Below are positions 54,559 through 64,000 of a DNA stretch of 64,000 bases, piece by piece. The translations under genes were made by a program, and so were the position numbers. The stretch covers positions 186,001 to 250,000 of the forward strand of contig JAUYQR010000003.1 in assembly GCA_030697175.1 (NCBI GenBank), in the 5' to 3' direction. The DNA comes from Paracoccaceae bacterium (GTDB lineage Bacteria; Pseudomonadota; Alphaproteobacteria; Rhodobacterales; Rhodobacteraceae). Below the pieces are notes generated by a model that saw nothing but the letters and a program-made list of their open reading frames with translations, was not told the origin of the DNA and did not search any database. Within the stretch, counting starts at the first letter, position 1. Every line of letters begins with the position of its first letter.

Positions 54559-55464
54559 TCAAGGGATGGTTTGGGCGGGGGACGCAGCCTCGAGCCGGGC
54601 CATTTCGGCGCGGACCTCGCGGGTCAGAAGATCGGCAAAGCGGTTCAACCGCAGCACCCGCCCGTCACCTTCGTGGCGAATGAGCCAGAACGCGCGGGTG
54701 AGGTGGATGCGGGTGGGGATGATGCGGGCAAGCTCGGGCGCGGCGGGAAGCGCGAAGTCATGCACGATGCCGACCCCTGCCCCGTGGCGCAGCCAGTTCA
54801 GTTGCACCGAGACGGAATTCGAGGTGAGGGTGGCGGGCCCTGCCCCGATTTCGGTCAGGTAATCCAGTTCCTTGTCGAAGATCATGTCGGGGATGTAGCC
54901 GACGAATCGGTGGTGTTTCAGGTCTTCCGGCCCGGTGATCGGCGGGGCGCTGGCCAGGTAATCACGGCTGGCGGCGAGGTGCAGGTGGTAGTCGGTCAGC
55001 TTCTGCACGGTCAGACGGCCGGCTTCGGGGCGCGAGACGGCAATGGCCATGTCGGCCTCGCGCTTCGAGAGGTTGAAGACGCGGGGGAGTGCCACGATCT
55101 GCACCTCGAGCCCGGGATTGGCGTCGCAGATCCGGGCGAGGACTTGCGGCAGGAGGTAGTTGGCGCAGCCGTCGGGCGCGCCAAGGCGAATCTGGCCGGT
55201 CAGCCCTTCGGGGCCGGAGAGCGCCTCGCCTGCGCGGTCGAGCGCAACCTCGGCGGCCTCGGCGTGGGGAAGAAGGCGAGTGCCTTCCTCGGTCAGGGCG
55301 TAGCCTTGCGGCGATTTGGCGAACAGGCGGGCCGCGATCTGGCTTTCGAGGCGCGCGATACGTCGGCCGACGGTGGCCGGGTCGATCTTCAGCCGCTTGC
55401 CGGCGGCAGAGAGGCTTTCGGTGCGCGCAACGGCAAGGAAGATGCGCAGGTCGTCCCAGTCCAT
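54559..55464 (-). CDS. LysR family regulator divergent from mmsA
   Basis: 301 residues. Winged helix: MDWDDLRIFLAVARTESLSAAGKRLKIDPATVGRRIARLE, then an effector domain from about 90 (GQIRLGAPDGCANYLLPQVLARICDANPGLEVQI). AAAGG six bases before the ATG at 55464 picks this start. The divergent position makes mmsA its probable target; the leader holds TTGCA-N4-TGCAA, possibly an operator. Confidence 0.92.
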   Translation of the reverse strand: MDWDDLRIFLAVARTESLSAAGKRLKIDPATVGRRIARLESQIAARLFAKSPQGYALTEEGTRLLPHAEAAEVALDRAGEALSGPEGLTGQIRLGAPDGCANYLLPQVLARICDANPGLEVQIVALPRVFNLSKREADMAIAVSRPEAGRLTVQKLTDYHLHLAASRDYLASAPPITGPEDLKHHRFVGYIPDMIFDKELDYLTEIGAGPATLTSNSVSVQLNWLRHGAGVGIVHDFALPAAPELARIIPTRIHLTRAFWLIRHEGDGRVLRLNRFADLLTREVRAEMARLEAASPAQTIP

Positions 55465-55473
55465 CGGATGCCT

Positions 55474-55487
55474 TTGCATTCTTGCAA
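55474..55487. promoter_or_regulatory. Inverted repeat in the lysR-mmsA spacer
   Basis: TTGCATTCTTGCAA: TTGCA, 4 bases, TGCAA. About 10 bases upstream of the lysR start codon and 76 before mmsA. A wider CTTGC...GCAAG inverted pair also lies in the spacer. Plausible LysR-type binding sites. Confidence 0.5.
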
Positions 55488-55562
55488 AACCTTTTTGAAA
55501 TCTTGCCTCTGTTTCTGGCATTTCCGCAAGGCTATTGTGCGGACAACCAAGGGAGAAGTGCG

Positions 55563-57062
55563 ATGAGAGAGATCGGTCACTGGATCAACGGGCGCGAAGT
55601 CAAAGGCACCTCGGGGCGCTTTGCCGATGTGTTCAACCCGGCCACCGGCGAAGTGCAGGCGCGGGTTGCTCTGGCGTCGAAGGCCGAGCTTGACGCGGCG
55701 GCGGCGGATGCGGCCAAGGCGCAGGTGAAGTGGGGCGCCACGAACCCTCAGCGCCGGGCGCGGGTGATGATGGAATTCGTGCGCCTGTTGAACCGCGACA
55801 TGCAGGTGCTGGCGGAAACGCTGTCGTCGGAACACGGCAAGACCGTGCCGGACGCCAAGGGCGACATCCAGCGCGGGCTTGAGGTGATGGAGTTCTGCAT
55901 CGGCGCGCCGCAGATGCTGAAAGGCGAGTTCACCGACAGCGCCGGCCCCGGAATCGACATGTACTCCATGCGCCAACCCCTTGGTGTTGCAGCAGGAATC
56001 ACGCCGTTCAACTTTCCGGCGATGATCCCCTTGTGGAAGATGGGCCCGGCGCTGGCCTGCGGCAACGCCTTTATCCTGAAACCGTCGGAGCGCGACCCGT
56101 CGGTGCCGATGATGCTGGCGGCCCTGATGCAGGAGGCTGGCCTGCCCGACGGCGTGTTGCAGGTGGTGAACGGCGACAAGGAGTCTGTCGATGCCATTCT
56201 GGACAACCCGGTGATCGCGGGGATCGGCTTTGTCGGCTCGACCCCGATCGCGGAATACATCTACGGGCGCGGCTGTTCCAACGGCAAGCGGGTGCAGTGT
56301 TTTGGCGGCGCCAAAAACCACATGATCATCATGCCGGACGCCGACCTTGACCAGGCGGCGGATGCGTTGGTGGGCGCGGGCTACGGTGCTGCGGGCGAAC
56401 GCTGCATGGCGATTTCCGTGGCAGTTCCGGTGGGCGATGCAACGGCGGATGCGCTGATCGCCAAGCTGATCCCGCGGATCGAGAAGTTGAAGGTCGGCCC
56501 CTATACCGCTGGAAACGATGTGGATTATGGCCCGGTCGTCACGGCGGCGGCCAAGGCCAACATCCTGCGGCTGGTGGAATCGGGTGTGGCGCAGGGCGCC
56601 AAGCTGGTGGTCGATGGGCGTGGCTTCAAGCTGCAGGGCTACGAGGATGGCTTCTTCGTCGGGCCGCACCTTTTCGACCATGTGACGACCGACATGGACA
56701 TCTACCGCAAGGAGATTTTCGGGCCGGTTCTGTCGACCGTTCGCGCCAAGACCTATGAAGAGGCCCTTGGCTACGCGATGGACCACGAATACGGCAACGG
56801 CACCGCGATCTTCACCCGCGATGGTGACACGGCGCGCGATTTTGCGAACCGGGTGAACGTGGGGATGATCGGGATCAACGTGCCGATCCCGGTGCCGCTG
56901 GCCTACCACACCTTCGGCGGCTGGAAGAAATCGGCCTTCGGTGACCTGAACCAGCATGGGCCGGACGCCTTCCGGTTCTACACCCGGACCAAGACGATCA
57001 CCTCGCGCTGGCCCTCCGGGATCAAGGAAGGCGCGAGCCTGAACTTCAAGCAGATGGATTGA
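55563..57062 (+). CDS. mmsA: Methylmalonate-semialdehyde dehydrogenase (CoA-acylating)
   Basis: 499 residues. Aldehyde dehydrogenase fold making propionyl-CoA or acetyl-CoA from (methyl)malonate semialdehyde in valine, thymine or inositol breakdown. GHWINGREVKGTSGRFADVFNPATGE at the N-terminus, FNFPAMIPLWKMGPALACGN, the catalytic C281 in AAGERCMAIS, and C-terminal IPVPLAYHTFGGWKKSAFGD. No other valine genes are next to it. GGGAGAAGTG precedes the ATG. Confidence 0.95.
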   Translation: MREIGHWINGREVKGTSGRFADVFNPATGEVQARVALASKAELDAAAADAAKAQVKWGATNPQRRARVMMEFVRLLNRDMQVLAETLSSEHGKTVPDAKGDIQRGLEVMEFCIGAPQMLKGEFTDSAGPGIDMYSMRQPLGVAAGITPFNFPAMIPLWKMGPALACGNAFILKPSERDPSVPMMLAALMQEAGLPDGVLQVVNGDKESVDAILDNPVIAGIGFVGSTPIAEYIYGRGCSNGKRVQCFGGAKNHMIIMPDADLDQAADALVGAGYGAAGERCMAISVAVPVGDATADALIAKLIPRIEKLKVGPYTAGNDVDYGPVVTAAAKANILRLVESGVAQGAKLVVDGRGFKLQGYEDGFFVGPHLFDHVTTDMDIYRKEIFGPVLSTVRAKTYEEALGYAMDHEYGNGTAIFTRDGDTARDFANRVNVGMIGINVPIPVPLAYHTFGGWKKSAFGDLNQHGPDAFRFYTRTKTITSRWPSGIKEGASLNFKQMD

Positions 57063-57192
57063 TGATCTATGGGCGGCGGCGGGCTGGCAGATCTTGTCAG
57101 CGCGCTGCCGCCCGGACGATCCAGATCAAGGCGCTGTCCTGCGGACCTGCTACGGTTTCTTGGTCCGGTGGTGGCCGGCCAATGGGAGAGCG

Positions 57193-57405
57193 ATGATGTT
57201 CACGACGAATGAAGGCACGGTTGACCGTGTGGTGCGGGTGGCGGTCGGGCTGGCGCTGCTCGTCTGGTTCTATGTCGAGCAGGGTCAGGGCTTCTGGCAT
57301 TACGCCAAGCTGATCGGTATTGTGCCGATCCTGACCGGGCTTGTCGGATGGTGCCCGCTTTACACCGTTCTGGGCGTGTCCACCTGCCCGATCAAGAAGG
57401 CCTGA
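57193..57405 (+). CDS. DUF2892 (YgaP-like) membrane protein
   Basis: 70 residues (two adjacent ATG codons). NEGTVDRVVRVAVGLALLVWF, then LIGIVPILTGLVGWCPLYTVLGVSTCPIKK, the DUF2892 signature with GWCPLY and a C-terminal Cys. Two membrane helices. Related to the C-terminal domain of sulfurtransferase YgaP. Function unknown. Confidence 0.88.
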   Translation: MMFTTNEGTVDRVVRVAVGLALLVWFYVEQGQGFWHYAKLIGIVPILTGLVGWCPLYTVLGVSTCPIKKA

Positions 57406-57489
57406 GGCGGCAAGCCGCCGAGACGGGCGGCACGGCTGGAACGCGGCGCGCAGGTGCGGCATTTGTCAGGCACCCAGTTGGAGGCCACC

Positions 57490-57828
57490 ATGCAGACGCT
57501 ACGCATCATCCTAGCCACCGCGCTTGCGCTTTCGCTGACGCCGGCGTTCGCGGACGGAAAGTCCGGGCATTGCCCACCCGGACTGGCCAAGAAGGACGTG
57601 CCGTGCGTGCCGCCCGGTCAGGCGAAGAAGCGCGCTGCCTGGCATGAGGGCGATGTTGTCAACCGTGATGACATCCGCCACGTGATCCGCTACCCGGACC
57701 GCTACGAACTGCCACCCCTGAGGGCAGGCGAAGAATACGTCGTGATCGGCAACCGCATCGTGAAGGTCGACAGCCAGACCGGCCGCATCCTGACGCTGTA
57801 CCGGGCGCTGGATAGTCTGCTCGACTGA
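57490..57828 (+). CDS. Exported hypothetical protein (RcnB/DUF1236-like)
   Basis: 112 residues from ATG at 57490 with GGAGG 5 bases before. Signal peptide to about 21 (ALALSLTPAFADG), then GHCPPGLAKKDVPCVPPGQAKKRAAWHEGD and RYELPPLRAGEEYVVIGNRIVKVDSQTGRILTLYRAL. The paired CPPG motifs and the C-terminal YYxxGxxIxxxD-like core resemble RcnB-type periplasmic proteins. Homologs next to uvrA are often mislabelled excinuclease. Ends one base before the convergent uvrA stop. Confidence 0.78.
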   Translation: MQTLRIILATALALSLTPAFADGKSGHCPPGLAKKDVPCVPPGQAKKRAAWHEGDVVNRDDIRHVIRYPDRYELPPLRAGEEYVVIGNRIVKVDSQTGRILTLYRALDSLLD

Positions 57829-60687
57829 CTATTCCGCCGCCACCCGGCGCGGTTTCAGCATGTCTTTCAGGTAGCGCCCGGTATGACTGGCCGCGACCTT
57901 GGCGATATCTTCCGGCGTGCCGGTCGCCACGATCTCACCCCCGCCATCGCCGCCTTCGGGGCCGATGTCGATCACCCAGTCGGCGGTCTTCACCACGTCG
58001 AGGTTGTGTTCGATGACGACAACGGTGTTTCCCTGATCGACAAGGGAATGAAGCACTTCGAGAAGTTTCCTCACGTCCTCGAAGTGCAGGCCGGTGGTCG
58101 GTTCATCAAGGATATAGAGCGTTCGGCCCGTGGCGCGGCGGCTGAGTTCCTTGCTGAGCTTCACCCGTTGCGCCTCGCCGCCTGACAGCGTGGTCGCCCG
58201 CTGGCCGACCTTGATGTAGCCAAGGCCCACTTCGCACAGCGCATCCATCTTTTCGCGGATCGCGGGGACGGCCTGGAAAAACTCGCGGGCGTCTTCGCAT
58301 GTCAGATCAAGAACATCGGCTATGCTTTTGTTCTTGAACTTCACTTCCAGCGTTTCGCGGTTGTAGCGCTGGCCCTTGCAGGTTTCGCAGGTCACGTAAA
58401 CGTCGGGCAGGAAGTTCATCTCGATCTTCAGCACGCCGTCGCCTTGGCACGCCTCGCAGCGGCCGCCCTTGACGTTGAAGCTGAAGCGGCCGGGCTGGTA
58501 GCCGCGGGCCTTGGACTCGGGCAGGCCGGCGAACCAGTCGCGGATCGGGGTGAAGGCGCCGGTATAGGTGGCGGGGTTCGAGCGGGGCGTGCGGCCGATG
58601 GCGCGCTGGTCGATGTCGATCACCTTGTCGAGGTGTTCAAAGCCCTTGATCGTCTCGCAGGGAGCCGGGGTTTCATGAGCACCGTTCAAGCGGCTGGCGG
58701 CGGTCTTGAACAGGGTTTCGATGGTCAGCGTGGATTTGCCGCCACCGGAGACACCGGTGACGCAGACAAACTTGCCCAGCGGAAAATCTGCGGTGACGTT
58801 CTTGAGGTTGTTGCCGCAAGCCCCTACAACGGTTAGCTTTTTACCGTTCCCCTTGCGCCGGACCTTCGGCACCGAAATCTCGCGCGCGCCGGACAGATAC
58901 TGGCCGGTCAGGCTGGCCGGATCGGCGGCAACCTGATCAGGCGTGCCGTGGCTGACCACCCGCCCGCCATGCACCCCCGCCCCCGGCCCCATGTCGAAGA
59001 CATAATCCGCCTCGCGGATCGCGTCTTCGTCATGCTCGACGACGAGGACGGTGTTGCCGGTGTCGCGCAAGCGTTTGAGGGTGGTCAGCAGGCGGTCATT
59101 GTCGCGCTGGTGAAGGCCGATCGAGGGTTCGTCGAGCACATAAAGCACGCCGGTCAAGCCAGAGCCGATCTGGCTGGCAAGGCGGATGCGCTGCGACTCG
59201 CCGCCCGACAGGGTGCCGGCATTGCGGCTCATCGTCAGATAGTTGAGGCCGACATTCACAAGGAATCCAAGACGTTCGCGGATTTCCTTGAGAATGGCAC
59301 GGGCGATTTCATTCTTTTGCTGGCCGAGCGTATCGGGGACCGTGCCGATCCATTCGAACGCCTCGGTGATCGACATGCGGACCACCTGGCCGATGTGGAC
59401 ACCGGCAATCTTGACCGCCAGCGCCTCGGGCTTCAGGCGGTAGCCGCCGCAGGCCCCGCAGGCGCGGTTGTTCTGGAACCGCTCCATCTCTTCGCGGCTC
59501 CAGGCGCTGTCCGTTTCGCGGTAGCGGCGTTCCATGTTCGGGATGACGCCTTCGAAGATGCGCTTCACCTGATAGACGCGACCGCCCTCGTCGTAGCGGA
59601 ACTGGATTTCCTCGCCGCCGGAACCGCGCAGGAACACCTCTTTCACCACATCCGAAAGATCCTTCCACTTGGTCTTCTTGTCAAAGCCGTAGTGGATGGC
59701 AAGCGCCTCGATGGTCTGGGTGAAATAGGGGGATTTCGATTTCGACCAGGGCGCGATGGCGCCTTGCAGCAGGGTCAGGTTCTGGTCGGGCACCACGAGG
59801 CGGTCGTCGAAGAACAGCTCCATCCCGAGGCCGTCGCAGACCGGGCAGGCGCCGAACGGCGCGTTGAAGGAAAACAGGCGCGGCTCGATCTCGGCGATGG
59901 TGAAGCCGGACACCGGGCAGGCGAATTTCTCGGAATAGGTGATGCGCTGCGGCTCGTCGCCGCTGTCGGCAAGCTCGATCACGGCGATGCCGTCGGCCAG
60001 GTTCAGGGCGGTGCGGAAGCTGTCGGCAAGGCGGGTTTCGATGCCCTCCTTCACCACGATCCGGTCAACCACCACGTCGATGTTGTGGCGGAACTTCTTG
60101 TCAAGCGTTGGCGGATCCTCCAGCTCGTGGAACGCGCCGTTGACCTTGACGCGCTGGAAGCCCTGCTTGCGAAGGTCGAGAAATTCCTTCTTATACTCAC
60201 CCTTCCGGTCGCGGATGATCGGGGCGAGCAGATAGGCGCGGGTGCCTTCGGCCATCGCCATCACGGCATCAACCATGTCCTGCACCTGCATCGCGGTGAT
60301 CGGCAGGCCGGTCGCGGGGCTGTAGGGCGTGCCGACCCGGGCGAAGAGGAGGCGAAGATAGTCGTAAATCTCGGTCACCGTGCCGACAGTGGAGCGCGGG
60401 TTCTTCGACGTGGTCTTCTGTTCGATGGAAATCGCAGGCGACAGGCCCGAGATATGGTCGACATCAGGTTTGCCCATCATGTCAAGGAATTGCCGGGCGT
60501 AGGCCGAGAGCGATTCGACATAGCGGCGCTGGCCTTCGGCATAGATCGTGTCGAAGGCGAGTGAGGACTTGCCCGAGCCTGAGAGGCCGGTGATCACGAC
60601 CAACTGGTCGCGCGGGATCGAAACGTCGACGCCCTTGAGGTTATGTTCCCGCGCGCCGCGCACCTCGATGAACTTCTGTTCAGCCAT
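57829..60687 (-). CDS. uvrA: Excinuclease ABC subunit A
   Basis: 952 residues. Damage-recognition ATPase of nucleotide excision repair. Walker A twice: GLSGSGKSS near 35 and GVSGGGKST in the second half; zinc modules CPVCDG...CGACGG and CEACQGDG...CETCKG; two ABC signatures LSGGE(S/A)QR. Full length. Under a LexA-type SOS box 65 bases upstream. Confidence 0.98.
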   Translation of the reverse strand: MAEQKFIEVRGAREHNLKGVDVSIPRDQLVVITGLSGSGKSSLAFDTIYAEGQRRYVESLSAYARQFLDMMGKPDVDHISGLSPAISIEQKTTSKNPRSTVGTVTEIYDYLRLLFARVGTPYSPATGLPITAMQVQDMVDAVMAMAEGTRAYLLAPIIRDRKGEYKKEFLDLRKQGFQRVKVNGAFHELEDPPTLDKKFRHNIDVVVDRIVVKEGIETRLADSFRTALNLADGIAVIELADSGDEPQRITYSEKFACPVSGFTIAEIEPRLFSFNAPFGACPVCDGLGMELFFDDRLVVPDQNLTLLQGAIAPWSKSKSPYFTQTIEALAIHYGFDKKTKWKDLSDVVKEVFLRGSGGEEIQFRYDEGGRVYQVKRIFEGVIPNMERRYRETDSAWSREEMERFQNNRACGACGGYRLKPEALAVKIAGVHIGQVVRMSITEAFEWIGTVPDTLGQQKNEIARAILKEIRERLGFLVNVGLNYLTMSRNAGTLSGGESQRIRLASQIGSGLTGVLYVLDEPSIGLHQRDNDRLLTTLKRLRDTGNTVLVVEHDEDAIREADYVFDMGPGAGVHGGRVVSHGTPDQVAADPASLTGQYLSGAREISVPKVRRKGNGKKLTVVGACGNNLKNVTADFPLGKFVCVTGVSGGGKSTLTIETLFKTAASRLNGAHETPAPCETIKGFEHLDKVIDIDQRAIGRTPRSNPATYTGAFTPIRDWFAGLPESKARGYQPGRFSFNVKGGRCEACQGDGVLKIEMNFLPDVYVTCETCKGQRYNRETLEVKFKNKSIADVLDLTCEDAREFFQAVPAIREKMDALCEVGLGYIKVGQRATTLSGGEAQRVKLSKELSRRATGRTLYILDEPTTGLHFEDVRKLLEVLHSLVDQGNTVVVIEHNLDVVKTADWVIDIGPEGGDGGGEIVATGTPEDIAKVAASHTGRYLKDMLKPRRVAAE

Positions 60688-60751
60688 GATCTACCCCGGT
60701 TGCAGCTGCAAGACATAGGGCGGATTGGATGAGTCTCCAACCGGAAAAAGT

Positions 60752-60766
60752 GAACGAAGTGTGAAC
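60752..60766 (-). promoter_or_regulatory. LexA (SOS) box of uvrA
   Basis: On the minus strand GTTCACACTTCGTTC, an exact GTTC-N7-GTTC, the alphaproteobacterial LexA site. It is 65 bases before the uvrA ATG; a TTGACC (60804-60799) further up could be the -35 box, so LexA would sit at the start of transcription. Confidence 0.85.
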
Positions 60767-60879
60767 TGGGCACCCCGATCTGTTGCCTTGCACGCAACGG
60801 TCAAACTACCGCCACAGTCGGGGCAGATAAATCTCGCCAGGGGCTTGGGCACCCAAGGCCTGCGCAACGCACAGGGGGC

Positions 60880-61743
60880 GTGGTGTTTGGCGTGACATTG
60901 GCCGATATCGGCACGGGTCTGGGCTGGTTTGCGGGGGTCAACTCCCTTTTCATCGCTGCGGCGATGACCTTCGTGCTGGTCGTCATTTTCGGCAAGACCC
61001 GCGAGATCAACCGCCACGCGATCGAGAACACCTCGGCCAGCATCGTGCTTTACGTGGTCAACATCGCCATCGGGCTGATGTTCAGCCACGAGATCTTTGG
61101 TTTTGCCCGCAAGGCTTATGCGCTGCTGGGAATCCCCAGTCTGCCCCAGGATTTCTGGGCCGGCACTCCCGTTGTGCTGACCTTTGTTCTGGTGATCGTG
61201 GTCAAGGATTTCTGCGACTATGTCATCCACCGCGTGATGCACACAACGTGGGGCTGGCCCAGCCATGCAGCCCACCACTCCGACACCCACGTCAACGCCT
61301 TCAGTGCATTCCGGGTGCATTACCTTGAAATCGTGCTGATGCAGGTGAATTACATGCTGTTGCTGAGCTGGTTGCAGTTGCCGCATCTTTATCCGGCACT
61401 GGTGACGCTGGTTCTGGCGCACAACATGTATGTCCATATGGATCTGCCCTATACGCACGGCCCGCTGAAATACCTGATCGCGTCGCCGGTGTTTCATCGC
61501 TGGCACCACGCCGACGCGCCCGAAGTGCATGGCAAGAACCTTGCCAACATCATGCCGATCTATGACCTGATCTTTGGCACCTACCATGTGCCGCGGCCTT
61601 GCGATGCGCCGATGGGCGCGATGGAAAACGGGATCGAGGACAAGAATCCGCTGCTGATTCTGATCTATCCGTTCCAGCAATGGGCACGGATGCTGCGGGC
61701 CATCGCGGACAAGCCGGTGCGCCGGATCGAACCGGGCGAATAG
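60880..61743 (+). CDS. Sterol desaturase/fatty acid hydroxylase superfamily membrane protein
   Basis: About 287 residues from a GTG (start uncertain; GTG also at 60883 and 60892). Di-iron histidine boxes: HRVMH, HAAHHSDTH, and HRWHH with a downstream His, between membrane helices at about 15-38, 55-80, 95-115 and 150-180. Oxygenates a lipid-like substrate in the membrane. The family includes carotenoid, sterol and fatty acid hydroxylases; the substrate cannot be assigned. Ends adjacent to the convergent MFS gene. Confidence 0.87.
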   Translation: MVFGVTLADIGTGLGWFAGVNSLFIAAAMTFVLVVIFGKTREINRHAIENTSASIVLYVVNIAIGLMFSHEIFGFARKAYALLGIPSLPQDFWAGTPVVLTFVLVIVVKDFCDYVIHRVMHTTWGWPSHAAHHSDTHVNAFSAFRVHYLEIVLMQVNYMLLLSWLQLPHLYPALVTLVLAHNMYVHMDLPYTHGPLKYLIASPVFHRWHHADAPEVHGKNLANIMPIYDLIFGTYHVPRPCDAPMGAMENGIEDKNPLLILIYPFQQWARMLRAIADKPVRRIEPGE

Positions 61744-62901
61744 TCAGCCAACGCGCGCGCGACGCCGGGACTGCAACTGGTGCACGTAAATACCCGCGAG
61801 ACAGAGAAGGCAGGCCGCTGCGGTCAACCCCGGCGGGCCGGACGCGGCCAACAGGGCGGCGAGCACCGGGGTGCCGGTGGTGGTGCCCAGATTGCCCAGT
61901 TGTGCAACCGCCCCGGCGGCGCGGGCGCGGCCCTCGGGCGTGGCGTTCAACTCGGGGATTGACGCAAAGCTGGCGCCTTGCACGATGCCAAGCGCTGCCG
62001 AAAGCCAGAACCCGGCCAGAACCATCCCTGCCCCATGGCCCCAGAATCCCCAGAGGAGAAGGAAGCCGGGGATCGCGGCGGCATAGCCGTATTGCACGAG
62101 ACGGACGGCCGAGACGCGCCGCAAGAGCCGCACGCCAAGGGTGAGCGACACCACGATGGAGGCAATCGGCATCCCGGCAGCGATCAACGCGCGATGGGTG
62201 ACGGGCGTTTCCGGCGGGAGGAGCGTGAGGATCGCGACGTAAAGGAAGGTGTAACAGCAAAATCCCATCGCCGGGGCGGCAAGGCGGGGAGAGGCGTAGA
62301 TTTCGACGTGCTGGCCGAGGAGATTGGCCATCGGCGCCGGAGCAGCCTTCGGATCGGGCGGCAGCGTGACGGCAAGCAGCGCCGCCAGCGCGGCCATGAA
62401 CCCGGCGTGGCCGAGGAAGAGACCGACGGGCGTGACGAGCGGCCCGATCAGGGCGAGAATGGCGTAAGTGACGCCAAAGAACGAGGACCAGAGGGTCATG
62501 GCAAGCGGGCGCTTCGCCTCGGGCGCGAGGGCCGCGATCATGGTGGGGCCGACGACGACGATGGCAAGATGCGAGGCACCCTCGATGATGCGGGAGGCGA
62601 GCATCAGGGGATAGGCGGGAAACAGGGATTGCAGCGCCGACATGGCGGCCCCGGCAACCAGCGCCGTGACGATGGCGCGGCGCGGGCCGACGCGGGCGAC
62701 GAGAAGGCCGGCGGTGGTGCCGAAGATCAGGCCGACCATGCCGACGATCGAGACGACGAGGCCGAGTGCAACCTCGCCGTGGCCGCCGTAGGTGCTGCGC
62801 AGGGGCTCGTAAAGGATCGATATCTTGCCAAACTGGGCGGCGGCACCAAGCCCGGCGCACCAGAGCAGAAGGACGAGAAGCATGGGCGGAACGGGGCGCA
62901 T
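61744..62901 (-). CDS. MFS transporter
   Basis: 385 residues, about 12 membrane helices. Start MRPVPPMLLVLLLWCAGLGAAAQFGKIS; the A-motif-like GTTAGLLVARVGPRRAI between helices 2 and 3 and a central loop near 195. Substrate unknown: the family covers drugs, sugars and organic acids. No regulator is adjacent. Confidence 0.88.
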   Translation of the reverse strand: MRPVPPMLLVLLLWCAGLGAAAQFGKISILYEPLRSTYGGHGEVALGLVVSIVGMVGLIFGTTAGLLVARVGPRRAIVTALVAGAAMSALQSLFPAYPLMLASRIIEGASHLAIVVVGPTMIAALAPEAKRPLAMTLWSSFFGVTYAILALIGPLVTPVGLFLGHAGFMAALAALLAVTLPPDPKAAPAPMANLLGQHVEIYASPRLAAPAMGFCCYTFLYVAILTLLPPETPVTHRALIAAGMPIASIVVSLTLGVRLLRRVSAVRLVQYGYAAAIPGFLLLWGFWGHGAGMVLAGFWLSAALGIVQGASFASIPELNATPEGRARAAGAVAQLGNLGTTTGTPVLAALLAASGPPGLTAAACLLCLAGIYVHQLQSRRRARVG

Positions 62902-63004
62902 CGGCGATTGGTAGCTGCGCCGCGCGGGATGCGCCAGTGACCATGTGGAGCGGCGGCCACGGCCGCCGCACAGCTTTCAGGTCGCTGGCGCGGCCCCGGG
63001 GGGC

Positions 63005-63045
63005 CGCTTGGCTCCCGCTCTGCGGGGGATATTTGGCGAGGGGGA
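63005..63045 (-). repeat. 3'-flanking repeat after lpdA
   Basis: On the minus strand, CCAAATATCCCCCGCAGAGCGGGAGCC follows the lpdA stop within 10-40 bases (core in minus sense AAATATCCCCCGC), similar to 28428-28445 after dcd. A CTCCCGC-TCT-GCGGGGG hairpin can form. Probably a repeated terminator-like element. Confidence 0.45.
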
Positions 63046-63050
63046 AGGCG

Positions 63051-64000
63051 TCAGATGTGCAGCGCGCGACCGTAGGCGTCGAGCACGGATTCGTGCATCA
63101 TTTCGCTTAAGGTCGGGTGCGGGAAAACGGTGTTCATCAGGTCTTCCTCGGTTGTCTCGAGGGTGCGGCCGATGACGTAGCCCTGGATCAGTTCGGTCAC
63201 TTCGGCACCGACCATGTGGGCACCCAGCAACTCTCCGGTCTTGGCATCGAAGATCGTCTTGATCATGCCTTCCGCCTCGCCAAGGGCGATGGCCTTGCCG
63301 TTGCCGATGAAGGGGAAGCGGCCAACCTTGATGTCGTAGCCGGCCTCTTTCGCGCGGGTCTCGGTATAGCCGACCGAGGCGATCTGCGGATGACAGTAGG
63401 TGCAGCCGGCGATGGAATTCGGTTTGATCGGGTGCGGGTGCTTGCCGGCGATCAGTTCGGCCACCATGACGCCCTCGTGGCTGGCTTTGTGGGCAAGCCA
63501 TGGCGCGCCTGCGATGTCGCCGATGGCGTAGAGGCCATCGACGCCGGTGCGGCAGAATTCATCGGTGACGACATGGGTCCGGTCGATCTTGACGCCCAAG
63601 GCTTCGAGCCCGAGATTTTCGACGTTGCCGACGATTCCCACGGCGGAAATCACGGTGTCGAAGTCGTGGGTTTCGATCTTGCCGCCGATTTCGACATGGG
63701 CGGTCACACCCTGCCCCGGCTTGCGGTCAAGTTTCTTGACGCTGGCCTTTTCAAGGATCTTCATGCCCTGCTTGATGAAGGATTTCTTCGCGAAGGCGGC
63801 GATTTCGGCGTCTTCGACGGGCAGGATGCGGTCCATCACCTCGACCACGGTGGTGTCGGAGCCGAGGGTGTTGAAGAACGAGGCGAACTCGATGCCGATG
63901 GCGCCCGAGCCGATGACGAGAAGTTTTTTCGGCATCCGGCTGGCGACGAGGGCGTGGCGATAGGACCAGACCAGATCGCCGTCCGCCTCCAACCCCGGCA
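63051..64000 (-). CDS. lpdA: Dihydrolipoyl dehydrogenase, C-terminal part
   Basis: Continues beyond base 64000; about 316 residues are seen. E3 flavoprotein of 2-oxo acid dehydrogenases. NAD-binding KKLLVIGSGAIGIEFASFF, FAD-binding GLYAIGDIAGAPWLAHKASHEG, and the C-terminal interface HPTLSEMMHESVLDAYGRALHI with the catalytic His-Glu. The N-terminal FAD fold and redox cysteines lie off the window. Reading leftwards, with a short repeat after its stop. Confidence 0.96.
   Translation of the reverse strand, partial: PGLEADGDLVWSYRHALVASRMPKKLLVIGSGAIGIEFASFFNTLGSDTTVVEVMDRILPVEDAEIAAFAKKSFIKQGMKILEKASVKKLDRKPGQGVTAHVEIGGKIETHDFDTVISAVGIVGNVENLGLEALGVKIDRTHVVTDEFCRTGVDGLYAIGDIAGAPWLAHKASHEGVMVAELIAGKHPHPIKPNSIAGCTYCHPQIASVGYTETRAKEAGYDIKVGRFPFIGNGKAIALGEAEGMIKTIFDAKTGELLGAHMVGAEVTELIQGYVIGRTLETTEEDLMNTVFPHPTLSEMMHESVLDAYGRALHI

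Noticed and set aside
60691-60852. A 53-codon minus-strand frame before uvrA with a CPDCGG motif
   Set aside because: Third-position GC is near 50 percent, far below the neighbours, only one CxxC is present, and a LexA box lies inside it. It is better read as the uvrA leader.

Overview
This 64 kb window is a gene-dense stretch of GC-rich chromosome from an alphaproteobacterium, most likely a member of the Rhodobacteraceae (Rhodobacter/Paracoccus type). Pointers are a gene-transfer-agent style holin/muramidase pair, the plsX-fabH-ihfA-MerR-tRNA-Pro order, ccmE, ornithine-lipid type acyltransferase and IalB/DUF882/DUF1127 proteins, and an alphaproteobacterial LexA box (GTTC-N7-GTTC) before uvrA. 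I see no insertion sequence, prophage or CRISPR array. Most content is housekeeping.

Layout: 1-3.5 kb, a frameshifted GIY-YIG gene cut by the window edge and the proton-translocating transhydrogenase pntA-pntB. 3.7-6.9 kb, tryptophan catabolism (kynU, a RidA-like gene, kynA) with a 16-bp palindromic operator over the kynU promoter. 7-16.6 kb, envelope genes: two L,D-transpeptidases, a DUF882 protein, an IalB protein, and an unusual lpxD-ACP-ketosynthase cluster, plus a lyxose isomerase, a HerA-like ATPase and two candidate small RNAs in the 10.34-10.80 kb gap. 16.7-21.8 kb, rlmE-ppx, a three-gene folate C1 operon and an OlsB-like acyltransferase. 21.9-28.4 kb, msrB, bamE, yceD-rpmF-plsX-fabH, ihfA, MerR, tRNA-Pro and dcd. 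28.5-38 kb, an almost unbroken leftward run: scpB-scpA-nagZ-SPOR protein-argS, the GTA-type lysis pair, ccmE, argC, epmA. 38-48.7 kb, efp, DUF1684/murI, a LysR regulator, another small RNA, purL, bolA, monothiol glutaredoxin, zapA and transketolase. 48.7-64 kb, a decayed HPP/CBS gene overlapped by an acidic hypothetical protein, DUF808, gap, a DUF1127 mini-gene, coaD, a LysR/mmsA divergent pair, uvrA, a sterol-desaturase family protein, an MFS transporter and the C-terminal part of lpdA at the right edge.

The most interesting signals lie outside the genes. (1) The GC skew of the + strand changes from C-rich to G-rich between about 37.6 and 38.2 kb, whatever the gene direction, and genes on both sides mostly point away from that spot; this is the polarity expected at a replication origin, or at an inversion edge. 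(2) A 17-bp palindrome, TGTCCCACGGTGGGACA, occurs three times in intergenic DNA (5.95, 36.9 and 38.6 kb), each time as the end of a longer conserved element; two copies flank the skew switch. (3) Two unlinked candidate small RNAs (10.45 and 41.49 kb) share the same layout and a single-stranded CCTCCCTGT just before the terminator, and a third RNA gene directly behind the first carries the exact complement GACAGGGAG, which suggests a small RNA plus sponge arrangement.
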